Part shown: piece after piece, positions 36,029-48,058 of the stretch
Numbering within the stretch: position 1 is the stretch's first letter
Layout of the letters: every line of letters begins with the position of its first letter
DNA from: Lineus longissimus
Lineage: Eukaryota > Nemertea > Pilidiophora > Heteronemertea > Lineidae
Direction of reading: 5' to 3'
Assembly (NCBI RefSeq): GCF_910592395.1
Contig: NC_088319.1
Span: forward strand, 11,160,001-11,224,000
Length of the DNA: 64,000 bases
Program-made: the position numbers and the translations under genes
Notes under the pieces: model-generated
Seen by the model: the letters and a program-made list of their open reading frames with translations, nothing else
What the model was told of the DNA's origin: nothing
Database searches by the model: none

Positions 36029-36209
36029 TACATAACAGCGGGTCGACGTGAACTCGGATCTCGGCGTGCACTCACGTGGCGGGAAAGGTCTTTCGCGCCA
36101 GGACTTGTGCGAATAAGGCGTTTTTCTACTATCTAAGAGCTGAAACAAAATTGGAAAAGCATCAAACACTTTTAGAAAAATAGTTGGCTGGCATTTTGGA
36201 AGAACTGCT

Positions 36210-37265
36210 ATGGATTCCTATACCACTTCTCATCCTGATGGAATAAACAGTTCAAATCAATCTGCAGATGTAGGAGATATGTGCGTTAGATCTTCATTGA
36301 ACATACTCAATCTAATAACAGTACCGATGATCTTTGTTCTAGGTTTCACGGGGAATCTTGTGACAGTAATAGTGATCGCGCTAAAGAGGGATTTGCAGAC
36401 TTCATTTAACTTGTTGGTGGCGGTGCTTGCAGTAGGTAATTGGTTGCTAATGACTTTCACAGTTCCCTTACATTTCGTATCAATAGTAGCACGGACGCCA
36501 AAACCTGCTTATCTCTGCCACATAGAAGTCTTTTTTGGGGTTGTTTCTTCTTTTCTGACTTTCACACTGGTACCTGTAATTGCATCTGTCCGACTTTACG
36601 CAGTCAATAGCAATTTACCATTCAGATTGAAGAGATCAGTCGTGGTTGCAATTACGGCCATCACAGCATTGACGGCAGTTTTGGTGGCAATTTTGATAGT
36701 ATTCCGGACCACTTGGTCAGAATTTACCTGTGGCGCCATACACAAAAGCATAGCTAACTCATTAGAGCAAAATCGAGACATTAACTTCAAAATGAATTTA
36801 TTCTCAATGGTAGCTTTCGCAGTTGTCACCCTGACCACGGGTATCTACATCGCTCTGTACAAGGTAATGCGACGGTCAGAAAGAAGGCCAACTCCAATCA
36901 CTCCTTACCAAAACATTGCGAAATTTAAAGCAATCATTGCCATTGTGGCCATTTTCGTCATAACACACTCAAGCGCACTAATATTGACTACAGTCTACAT
37001 TAATCGGTTTCATGATCGTTTAGGATTGGGAAAGGTGCAAAGAGCCTGCCTGACCAGCGACATATCCATCACTGCAAAGAGCTTGATTTACTTGCAAGGA
37101 GCTTTGAATTGGATTGTTTACACTGTTTCAAGTAGAAGGTACCGTAAGGCGCTTATTCTTTTCAAGAAAACGCGTGTCGGTGTAGCGAATGTATCGACAG
37201 TTCCAGATAGCACATTTGTGGCCTCACACAGTCAAATACAGACCGTAACAGATGCGCCAGTGTAG
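36210..37265 (+). CDS. Divergent rhodopsin-like (class A) GPCR, single exon
   Basis: 351 residues with seven hydrophobic segments. The N-terminus carries sequons NSS and NQS. TM1 has the GFTGNLV motif. A Cys at the top of TM3 (YLCHIEV) and one in ECL2 (EFTCGAI) can form the conserved disulphide. The usual activation motifs are altered: D/E-R-Y reads VRL (ASVRLYAV), TM2 has LAVGNW in place of LAxAD, TM6 lacks CWxP, and NPxxY is NWIVY. It is a plasma-membrane receptor with unknown ligand. The ATG at 36210 gives a normal N-terminal length. The last codon and stop (GTG TAG) lie within the inverted terminus of a MITE (37260-37424), so the C-terminal end may have been set by that insertion. It is tail-to-tail with the Kv channel gene 260 bases downstream. 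Confidence 0.85.
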   Translation: MDSYTTSHPDGINSSNQSADVGDMCVRSSLNILNLITVPMIFVLGFTGNLVTVIVIALKRDLQTSFNLLVAVLAVGNWLLMTFTVPLHFVSIVARTPKPAYLCHIEVFFGVVSSFLTFTLVPVIASVRLYAVNSNLPFRLKRSVVVAITAITALTAVLVAILIVFRTTWSEFTCGAIHKSIANSLEQNRDINFKMNLFSMVAFAVVTLTTGIYIALYKVMRRSERRPTPITPYQNIAKFKAIIAIVAIFVITHSSALILTTVYINRFHDRLGLGKVQRACLTSDISITAKSLIYLQGALNWIVYTVSSRRYRKALILFKKTRVGVANVSTVPDSTFVASHSQIQTVTDAPV

Positions 37266-37424
37266 AAGTGGAAAATACCCTCGTGGGAAAAGTGTCCGGC
37301 TCTATGCCATTCTGACACATTATCGTACATGTAAATGGTTCCAAAGAAGCCATGGCAGCCAATAGCTTAGAGATAAAAGGGCTAAATGAGTCCTTTTTTC
37401 CCTGGACATTTAAAACTTCTACAC
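37260..37424. mobile_element. 165-bp MITE at the GPCR stop codon
   Basis: Left end GTGTAGAAGTGGAAAATACC, right end reverse complement GTGTAGAAGTTTTAAATGTCC. Both are followed inward by a GGGAAAA motif. Related half-copies lie at 20369, 35286 and (inverted) about 50575-50605. It overlaps the last six bases of the GPCR coding region. Confidence 0.6.
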
Positions 37425-37518
37425 CTGTTTGTTATCAAATTGGACTGGTTTGTGAACACTTCGAATGCATCATAGTACCACCCTCCATAGCATAAAAGGA
37501 AGCCGATTAGCAGGAGCT

Positions 37519-37524
37519 AATAAA
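37519..37524 (+). terminator. Candidate polyadenylation signal of the GPCR gene
   Basis: AATAAA 254 bases after the GPCR stop. It directly abuts the last codon of the convergent channel gene (stop at 37525-37527), so the two transcripts probably overlap at their 3' ends. Confidence 0.4.
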
Positions 37525-39993
37525 TTAAGCATACACAGATTTTGTTTTAATTAGTTTATAAGTTTCCCCCGGGGCTATGCTCTTACGCCTCTTATCCTCA
37601 TTGGACGAATCTTTCCGCGGATGAATATCAAGGTCACGGGAGTAGTTTAACACGACGGTAAAGTTATTGGTCATCAGTGGGACCATGACGGCCAATAGGA
37701 GAATACCGGATAGGGCGCATACAACACCTATGACTTTCCCGAGACTCGAGTGTGGTACGACGTCGCCGTAGCCTACGGTTGTCATGGTAATTATGACCCA
37801 CCAATAGGCATCAAATGCTGTGTTGAAATCTTCACTTTTCCAGTCGCCGCTTCCCAGACGTTCAAAGACTAGGACTAGCGCCCCCATTGTCAGCGTGAAA
37901 GTGAAGACGGCCAGGAAGAAAACGCTTATCATTCCCTGCTTTACGTTATATTTGATGACGAAAAACAGCACCCGGCACGGCATGTAGTGTATCAATAGCA
38001 CGCACAGTTGGAGCCCACGTAGCTGTTTCAGGTGCCATAGCAACGGAATCCAGGTGGCACTGCTGTGGTCACATGACTGGAGCCAAACGACCCCTTGCCA
38101 GTAGAGAAAGAATGCTAGTGACGGGAATAGACAGACGCACTCGACGATGTTTCGATAGGAGAGGAACGCTGTCTTGATCTTTGGTGCAGAGATCAGACGC
38201 AAAAAATTATCGAATGCAAATATTACACCAACTACCATATCGGCGATGTTAAAGGCCATTATGAAGTTACTAGTTCCGAGATATCCCGATAGGATTACTT
38301 TGCACAATATGGTGTCTTCTTGATCTGTTACGTCTTCTTCATCAGTTAGGTTGGAGGTGATGGAGTGCAACTGGCTTGAGAAGCTGTGTGAGTTCTGCTC
38401 CACGATAATTCGGATCATGTTGAGCACGACGAGCAAGTAGACAAAAACTGCATAGACCTGAAGGTATAAGAATAAAAAATAAACTACATGTATAAAGATT
38501 GCACTATGATTGGAGGCGATTGCTGAAAATAAGCAGTTTCTCCTGAACAGATTATACATCTACATGAACCAGAGTATTTCATTTATGCCTACATTATTCA
38601 CTATGTATCATGTAGTTCTTTTGACGGACTTAATAGATTAGGAAATATAAAAATAAGGTATGTGTCTTGGGTGTATGAAATACATAAACATTTCAGTACA
38701 AAAGGTTCTCCATTTTTTGGAACTGACGGAATGTGAACAAGCTGCCTTCAAATACCTAAATACCAAAATACCACGCCCAAGTAGTCCCGTTAATATGGCT
38801 ATCTTGTTAATGTTCATTGGTTCAGAGACGTCACTGGAAGCTGGTACCGCGCTATCTACACAGTCATGTAGTAATACCGCTCTAGCGTACCTTTGCGCCA
38901 AGTGACGATGAAGGGTACGTCATGAAGTACCAAAGTCGCGGCCTCCATCTTCTCCCATTGTGATGGAAAACGTAGTCTGATAACAGGTTTTTCTCGTCGA
39001 TGATGGTCTCCTTGAATTGCCTAATCACATCAGTGTTGCTGTGGGCTTCCTGGTAGGCCGGAGAGCAGCAGGGCGCAACGGGGCAGGTGATCCGCCAGAA
39101 CTCAATGTCCCTCTTGAAGATGGTGGCGCAAACTACAGACGGGTGGTGCAGTTCCCCTGAAGGACAGAACTAGTTCATGAGACAAGCATAAACGTATGGC
39201 GGAGGTGTCACCAGTCGACCACGTTTCAGAGTCACACGACACAGAGGGGTGGCACTTTGCGTGAGACCTTTGGCAAATAACTTCACTTCGATTGCCCCTT
39301 CACTTTTTTTATGCCCACGCAAGCAGTCCACGGACGTTCCAACTTTTTTCAATCGGCCAACTTGAATGCAAATGAAATGCATTGATATGGCGCTGCATAG
39401 TGTAAAAAACAGTCTCAAAACCCTTTACATTGGGTTCCCCGCCCTAAATATTTTCTTTAGAAACCGAGGAGCGCGCATACTATGCTGAGTTTCACCATTA
39501 TCAGGTCAGTATGAAAATCCACGAGCTAACGCTCAAGATCAGATATCGGACCCACGTCGCCTGCGTGCTACCATCATTCGCACTGAAGTAATGTTAGGTA
39601 AAAAGCTTGACTGTAAAGTTTGTCGTCCACTATTTTTGCATTGAACTGATGAATAATGTAATAGTATACCACTTCTTCGAGAGAAAATCAGTAGACCTAT
39701 TCCGTTTTCTGCAAAAATATAAGCTTACCAGTTTTGTAGAATTGTATGACTGCCTTAAAAACATTCGGGTCCCTATCAAACACGTATACTACGTTCCTCT
39801 CCAGTTCAGGCAGATGCTGATACTGTTCTGCAAGACGCCCAAGAGTAGTGTCAGGATATTCGTCCACAACATCAGCCAGTAGTTCAAACTTGACGCCCCG
39901 AATATCAAAATTCAATACGTCTCGTTCAGAAACCTCCGCATCGGTTGTTCCACTTGGGGCGTTCGCCTTTTCCCAAAATATCCTTTTCGCCAT
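37525..39993 (-). CDS. Kv-type potassium channel with degenerate S4, 3 exons
   Basis: Exons on the minus strand: 39993-39729, 39156-38891, 38457-37525. Junctions are GT-AG with phases 1 and 0. The total of 1464 bases gives 487 residues. Exons 1-2 encode a T1 tetramerisation domain (FDIRGVKFELLADVV, VYVFDRDPNVFKAVIQFYKTG, then HHPSVVC and PVAPCC, close to the HX5CX20CC zinc motif of Kv2-4 types). Exon 3 encodes S1-S6, with selectivity filter TTVGYGD at about 404-409 and an S6 that reads AVMVPLMTNNF where most Kv have PVP. S4 (about 315-340, HLKQLRGLQLCVLLIHYMPC) keeps only two or three basic residues instead of the Arg-every-third ladder. It should still be a K+-selective tetramer but with weak or lost voltage sensing. 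The start at 39993 has a good context (AACATGG); an in-frame ATG at 40062 would add 23 residues outside T1. Confidence 0.9.
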
Positions 39994-40167
39994 GTTGACA
40001 TTTTTAATGCGTTTACTAAATTGTATTTTACTGGGTTGTATAAGCAAACTGTTTGATAACATGCCTTATCAGATAAATCATTGTGTAACGTTTAACAAGG
40101 CAGGTAAGAACATCAAAATGTTCTGCATATCGCGTCCTTTGAATAATAATCATTATCGTCTTACAAA

Positions 40168-40240
40168 ATCTCTATTGCGGACACCCATGGGACTGGGCGT
40201 TGGTGTCCATAATGTAGAGGTGTCCTTAATAGAGAGGTTA
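40168..40240. repeat. GGACACC-type MITE relic, copy 2
   Basis: ATCTCTATTGCGGACACC on the left and GGTGTCCTTAATAGAGAGG on the right form an inverted pair, with an extra GGTGTCCATAATGTAGAG between. Same family as 12655-12840 and 40784-40975. Confidence 0.5.
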
Positions 40241-40783
40241 TGCCATTATTGTCCGAAAAGGATATTCATGTGTATGAACACGGCGGTCGTGAAGCCTACA
40301 TTATTACATATTACATTTTGTTTTTAATATTAACTACTTCAAATAAGCTGATGCAATTTATAGGCGAACTTGAAATTACTTTATTGGCATTTCTAGTGGA
40401 GGTAATATTAATTTGCCAACATTGATACTAAGTATATAGAGGTTGTGTTCGCACGCTACATACTACATAATAGACAGCGTATATCCTTATAGTTGTATAG
40501 AAGAATTGGATTGAGCTGCGACACATCAAGCTTTATTCTTTGTAATTAGAGCACAAGGGGACTAACAACTCAATGCACTGCACTTAATGTTACAATATAC
40601 AGTAGCTGGGCAATGTGATGCACAGTAAAGATACAATACAATACATTCGGTTTTAATTAGGAGAGCAACGGACATTAAATTCACTCCACCATGTACTTAA
40701 CTGAACTGAGTGTCTAATTATGTTCATCAATTACGCAAACTTCACACCTGTTAGGTCTAATCGAGTACCTAAATGAACTCGGG

Positions 40784-40975
40784 ACGCCACTTTTTTGGTT
40801 TACTGTCCGTAATTGCAAGGTGATTGCACCAAAAAGTTACCATGGCCGTGTCCGCAATTCGGAGTAGAGAGGTGTCCGCCCTACAGAGGTTTTGGTTAAA
40901 GCAAATGACTTAGAACGAACATGTCCGTAATGCGGAGATGTCCGCCTGGCAGAGGTGTCCGCAAGGGAGGTACTA
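40784..40975. repeat. GGACACC-type dispersed repeat, copy 3
   Basis: Holds GTCCGTAATTGCAAGG, GTCCGCAATTCGGAG, AGAGGTGTCCGCC twice and CAGAGGTTTTGGTTAAA. It lies between the divergent channel and cyclase genes. Non-coding. Confidence 0.5.
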
Positions 40976-41279
40976 CTGTACGTACAATTTAGTAACAGTG
41001 GTCTTCCTTAACGGCCTACGCCGTTCGTTGAATATTTGAGATTTGTAATTGCATTTGAAAATTTCAAATTATGTAAATGCGTGCTGGATTCGAAACCATG
41101 GCCACTATTGAAGTAACATCAATTATTTTGACAACGCTTACGGAACATTTGTACGTGTGTATGTACGGTGTACATGAAAGCGTCTGCTCAAACTAGTTGT
41201 CACCCCTCACACTTTAGAGTAACGTCATTCGCGTCCGTTGCTATAGTAATTCACACGTTTTCATAACAATTCCCACTTC

Positions 41280-41285
41280 TATAAA
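41280..41285 (+). promoter_or_regulatory. Candidate TATA box of the guanylate cyclase gene
   Basis: TATAAA about 94 bases before the start codon, with no ATG in between. This spacing allows a start of transcription near 41310 and a leader of about 70 bases. No transcript evidence. Confidence 0.3.
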
Positions 41286-41378
41286 TTTTTCTGCGAGGCC
41301 TGTTCCTTTGCACAATTACAAGCGCAGCGATCGTCTTGATACTGTTTTCCGATGTCGCTTTAAAAAAATCTCTGCAAA

Positions 41379-44300
41379 ATGACGATTAAGGAGAAGGAAA
41401 GGTGAGTTTTGAATTTCACTCTCAAATCGTATTGTTTGCCCTGGTATCTTCATTTCTTAAATATAAATTTTGCCCGGCATAGCATTATCAAAACAATTTT
41501 AAATGTATTTTTATGCAATTGGAAGTTTCATGGCGGACTACGTCAAGCCATAGAAAAGTCAAAATTATTTGCCAGGTTACAAAGTTATTTCCTTAACGAG
41601 GTCTTGTGAATCGAACGCAAGCCTAACATGTTTATGTGCCTCAAAAGGATTTTAAATACACATGTAATAAATTTTGATTTCAAAATAGATTTTACTACAT
41701 TTATAGCCGTTGTGTGAATGAACGCGATGGCTTACTCCACCTCCTTTTTAACTTTGAAAATTCCACGTTTTAAACAAACCAAAACAAAAATTCATGCGAA
41801 AGAAAACTTCTGAGCTTCATCCTGTGAAGTTGCCACATTTTTGTTCAGAGAGAATGAAATTAATTTGCATTCGAACCACAGATCTTTGGATTAGCGGTCG
41901 ACTGCTCTTCAAATAGTTAAGCTATATCGAGGTTCCGTGATTTTCTGTACAGTGTGACACCATTATTAGAGCCAGCAGATTTTTATCATGATATCTTTTC
42001 CAGGAAACAGCGAAATATGTCGCGCCTAAGTACTTCATCGCATTCAACATCAGCTTCGAATATAGCCAACGAGGAAGCGGAGCAGGTTAATGCAGGTACA
42101 CGTCTTTCTTATCCCCCATTTTGCTTTCCCAGGTTATTAGACTCCCTTAGGCCGATTTCGGGCGCAAGGAGTCGGACCTGAGCCGCAGATCGGCCAAATG
42201 TTCGTGATCACCACGTTTGAAAAAAGCCCTGAGGCGAAACCCAAGGCATATTACAACGTACAATTAGACCCCTAATATCAGAAACGGATTCAATCTGCAC
42301 TCTTGAAATTTATTAGTAAAAACAATTACTCAGGTAATTCCTGTTGTACCAAAAATGTGAAATTACAGTAATATTGTAGTGAAACCTATATCTTTAATTA
42401 GTTGTTCCAGCTAAATAGTAGTAGGGAAATACCATTTCGATAGTTATAACAACTAATTTCACAGCCAGCGCAATAGGAAATTTAGTTTTGTTGAAAACTG
42501 TAAACATGATAAAATAGCTATTTTCACTACCTGTAGTCTACAAAATGTATTTGATTGTAAGAGTGCAGTAGAGATAATTCATGTATAGGTCATTAATTCC
42601 TGATATGCCATTTCCAGGAGTATGGTGGGGTCTGAACGAGCCCTTTTCGGAGCTGGGGAAGTGGCGGCAACAGTTCAAAATGCTGATGGTGACGGGAGTG
42701 CCCATCCTTGCCTTACTGGCCATCTCCATTTATTCTCTGCAGGAGGGCACGCAGGAGAGGCTTGATTTGGTTGAGGTACGTACAAAGTGGTTCGTATCTG
42801 TGTACGCCGGAGGGTTCTATGCTCCGTGGGAGTTCGATGTTCTCATAGGCCTACATGTATATGCTCCTCAGGTGTCCGATGTTCCCCCAGGTTGGAACAT
42901 AAACCGAATGCCCTCCCAAGAGTCACGATAAAACCTGTCTTTCATACAGATTTAGACCGATCTTCAGTCTGACGAAGGACAAAGAGGTATTATAAACGTA
43001 CACGTACATCCTTTCATGGAAGACATTTGTATTGAGAGTGTTTTAGAAACGATTCAAATGGTCTCCAATGGGAGGATGAACATGAAGCCTGGTGGCATTG
43101 GAGCAGGAGGAACCCAACGTTGGCATGATGGTGTGACCAGCCGGAAGTACCTCTCAGCAAATTCATTGAAGTGTCGAGGCACTCGTTAAACAAGATAAGC
43201 AAGAAACACAGAAACGAGTTAGTGTCAAAACCAAATTAAAAAATCCATCTGCATCAGTCAACAGCAAAACCTACCACCCGATGGTGAAATTTTGAACTTT
43301 GACCTCGCTGACCTTAACAAAGAGGGTCGTCAAATCCCGGGTGAAATAAATTATGATATTTGTCAAAAAGGGTTCACGTTCCACTTGCGTTGTTGATAAT
43401 TGTACATGCATGCATACGAGTACAATTTACACGTACCCGCGAAACGTACCCCGCTATACTAACACCCTGATTTGTTAGCGCAAACGAACATGTAGGCGTC
43501 AACGTCCGCGACATCGACTCGCGTACGCGTGGGGCCGTATGTATCATCACCCATGTGTCATTGTCGCATCCTTTATTATTCATCCATTAATGCATACTCA
43601 GTATCGAAAATACTGGATCGGCAAAAACAGTCATCAATTAGTAATGCGCAGGTGCCAACTCTAGACCACCATGAGCCCGCGCTCTGCGAGGGATGATAAA
43701 ATCAGCAAACCTCTACTATTATTTTCTCAAACGCCATGACACAATTTAATCTGAGCAAACTGATTGGCACCTTTGTTTAAGCATCATATTTATAATTGCT
43801 GTGAAGGTAAAACAGTGACGATATTTTACTGAATAAATCCTATTACTAACAAAAGTGTTATTGCAAGTAGGCCTACATGTATATGTATTTGAAATTTTAC
43901 GATACATATCGTGGCAACATCCTGGTTGCTTTATGCATTAATTTACATGTATTCTGTTGACACTGAGTATTTAGTGAATCAGTAAACAGAGCACTCTGTC
44001 CGATACCAATCCGCCAGCAACATGTCAGCGATCATTGTACGGTGTATCGCCATTTCGCCTACAATCATTTCGCCTATAACCATTTCGCCTACAGCCATTT
44101 CGCCTACTTGTCAACTCGCCTACTTGTCAATTCGCCTACTAGCCATTTTGCCTACTTGCCTTTTCGCCTACTAGCCATTTCGCCTACTTTTACTGCTATT
44201 TTTGTTTTTTTAAGTAGGACTTTCTGGATATTTGTATTGAATAGAGGTGGTTTGAGGCGAATATTTACCTGGCAGATAGGAGTGCGATCACTATACATCA

Positions 44301-47300
44301 GGTGGCGCTATTGACTACAAACCTATGAATTATGGAACATTATGCACTATTTGTCAACCTATTTTTTGATAATCCATAAGTTTGTAGTCATTAGCCCCAC
44401 ATGTGGTATAGTGACTGTACTCATATCTGCCAGATACATGTGACCAATGAAGGTCTCTTTAAATCTCCCCCTTACAAGTATTTCTACCACCGAAGCCATT
44501 TTCTTCAGATTCCTATTGTCTGTGAATCCTTTTATAGGCTTAATTAGTTTGCTTATGTTGTGTGACACACTTTATAGTGATCCAATTAATCCAGTAATTA
44601 ATCCAGCAACCAAATTATAGCTTCAACAACAACAAATTAGTGTATGATGATTGGGACTCTAAAATGGAAATGGGATACAATCCTCTGCAACAGTAGGCCT
44701 ACATGGGGCCAAACATATATTTTTGACAGATACCAAATAAACGTGGTGGATTTGCAAATCCCCTGCAACGGTAGGTATAAGGCCTGATAACATATATTTT
44801 TTACTGATACTGGTATCAATATGGAGGATTTAAAACAAATATTTTCAGAATTATGTGAAATGGCATTTCTGTATGTAGGCGAAATGGCGAGTAGGCGAAA
44901 TGGTGGGTAGGCAAAATGGCAGGTAGGCGAAATGGCAAGTAGGCGAAATGGGAAATAGGCGAAATGGCAGGTAGGCAAAATGGAATTTTTTGGCCGTAGG
45001 CGAAGTGGCTGTAGGCGAAATAATTGCAGGCGAAATGGCGATAAACCCATTGTACAGCAGAGAGCAGTTGCCCGACCATTTCCGCCAAAGGTGTCTCAAC
45101 TATCATGTTCAGAGAAGTCACAGTCCTGCTGGAAGCCGGTTTTGCACGAAAAGCCAACATACCTCACGCTCAAGTGGTCCCTTTAAACAATATTACACAT
45201 TTGCATATCACACAATGTGTTGCACCCTTAACACTTTTAAAATAGCACTCCAGCGTTTTAGTATTTTGTGATGTAGCAGATGCCACATAGTTATAAAGAA
45301 CAAATAAAAGAATCCAAGTCGCTTTTCCTCAATATTTCTCCTTCCCTTGCAGGCTCGCGAGACTGTCCACTTCACGGTGCAGGTTGGCTGGCTCATTCAC
45401 CTCCTTCAGAGAGAAAGGGACATGTCCGTAGTGTACCTCTCCAACAACATGGGGGCAAACACCCAGACCCTGCTGTCAGAACTGTGGAGCTCCACCGATA
45501 AAGAACTTGAGGACTTGCCCGACTGGCCAGTGAATGTTGACAAAGAAAAAGGACGCGCGGAATTCGAGAATAAGAAAGCCTTCAAAAAACACTTAGACGA
45601 GCACAGGAGTAATCTCAGAATCAATACGGCGTCTTTGAATGGCGAGATCGTCTTTTATACGTCACCCATGAGAATCTTTATGAACTGGTTGACCGATTCT
45701 TTGAAGAAGTCGGAGCATGGAACGCTTTGGAAGACACTGGTAGCGTACCAAAAGATCATCTTGTGTAAGATCGAGGCCGGAGTGGAACGCGCGCTGGGAG
45801 AGCTGTACTTCAGTAATCACGGATTCCTGAACAGAGCGGAATTTGTATGGTACATCAAGGAGCATAACGCCTACAAGGCCTACTTTCAGTTGGCGCAGCA
45901 GTATTCGACACTAGTGACACCAGTGCTGCAGAGCAGAACTAACACAACGACCGGACAGAACGTGATTGACAGCATCTCTTCTATGAGAGAGCTAATCTTT
46001 TATCAGCGGATTTCCGAGGCAAATACGGGAAAGAAATGGTGGTTTAGTAACATGACCGCCTACCAGGAGGTGCTGCTTACCATTCAGACCGATTTAGCAA
46101 GCCTCATCTTTAATCAAATCAACGAATACACTTCCGAGACTGACACGAATGTTGCAATCAGTTGCGTCATGATGGGGCTGGCCATCTGCATGTTCCCGCT
46201 GTTGCTGCGCTCCGTCCGACAGACGACAGGAGACATGCAGCGCTACGCTATCATCCTAGCGGACAAAACGAAAGACCTAAACCGCGAGAAGAGGCGCACG
46301 GACCAGTTACTCTATCAGATGCTACCGAGACCAGTTGCGGACCAGTTAAAGAATGACGAGTCGGTGAATGCTGAGTATTACAAGGAGGTTTCCATTATGT
46401 TCTCGGGAATCGTCGGTTTCAACTCGATTTCTGCCGAACTGGCCCCGATTGACATCGTGTCCTTGTTAGGCAGCCTGTACACAACCTTGGATGAGGTCCT
46501 GGAGCGCCACGACGTGTACAAGGTGGAAACTATCGGAGACACATACATGGTGGCTTCAGGTAAGTTAAAGCAGGATCTACTTAAGGATTCTATATCGATT
46601 ACCAAGTTTCGCCATTTCTATTCGAAAATCTGCGACGTGAAAAACACGTTTTTTGCCTCTTGAAAGAATTGAGACCGAGCTCAAAACAAACATAATCTTA
46701 GGGGTTCAGCATTCTCAAGGCAGAAATAAAAAATCATCATCATCAAGGTTGTCATCTACAATATCAATACTATCATTATATTAAATTTCTTTTGCAGGTC
46801 TACCAACCAGAATTGGCGATACCCACGTCTCAGAGATTGCCAACCTCTCCCTTGACATACTGAGCGTGGCTAGCAGGCACATCGCGGGCTGCCCAACAGG
46901 CACTATACGACTACGTATTGGGATCGACGTGGGTAAGTCAGTTGAAAATACTTGATTGCTCGTCTAGCTTCAAGATGGTCAGAATGATATACTGACCAAT
47001 CAAAATCCACTTACCCTGCTTCACCGGTCTCCAGAATATAGCAAATCGAAAGAGATTATTTACCTGAGGCTACCGGACAATCTTGCCTAGAGAAAGTGGT
47101 GAAGATTATTATTCGTTCTGTTCTAGGTCCGGTAATGGCTGGTGTTGTCGGCCTGAAGATGCCTCGGTATTGCCTCTTCGGGAACACGGTCAACGTGGCA
47201 TCCAGGATGGAAACGAACGGCTTACGTAAGTGCCTTGTTATTGAATATATATTATATCATAAAAATGTAGTGATTTGTTTATCTCTTCGATATTGCATTA

Positions 47301-47966
47301 GATTTTCATTGCAATTCTAGCTTTCAGCCATTTCAATTTAAGGTATATCCTATTCTAACCTGTTTGCTTCATGGGTAATTTTGCTGGTAATATAATGGTC
47401 TTTTGCACATTCTATTAATTAGATCTATCTCAGTACCAAACAACTTGCACTTATATACATCTGACATGTAGGTCTCCACTGAAGGATATGTGTTAAAGAA
47501 ACTGCACGTACAGCACATGACTCGGGCTGACATTAGAAGGCCTCTGTAGCCAACAGACTCACAAATCCAGGGGCGGATCCGGGCGCCGGAAAAAGAGGGG
47601 GCGCGCACTGCATTTCGCAATGTAATATCTTGTGTGTTGCAATAGGATTGTCAGTTTCAATGTTTTTCATGAATTGCGTGTGTGTGGATGGAGTCGGTGG
47701 GGCGGAGAGGGGTGCATGCGTCTGATGCCCCGTCCCCCATTGAATTCGTGCCTTGACTCCTAAGACCCTCCCTTCTGATTGAAATATCCACTTCTGGTAA
47801 TCAGTTCACACTTTCCCTCAGACAGCAACATTTCCTCAAATCTTCTTTCCAGCAAATCGTATCCACATCAGCAGTCGACTCAATGAACTTCTTCAGGTCG
47901 TTGGTGGATATGACATACAGCCCCGTCAACCACAAGTCAATATCAAGGTAAGTTGTAAATCAAATA

Positions 47967-48058
<92 letters not shown>

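Noticed and set aside
39994-40062. Longer N-terminus of the Kv channel from the ATG at 40062
   Set aside because: It adds 23 residues not expected before T1; the ATG at 39993 has a better context. It cannot be fully excluded.
44042-45160. Several frames rich in HFAY/SPT repeats
   Set aside because: They are translations of the CATTTCGCCTA arrays of the foldback transposon.
45347-45352. ATG at 45347 as start of the cyclase
   Set aside because: It lies in the intron before the acceptor CTTGCAG; upstream exons with TM1 join in frame.
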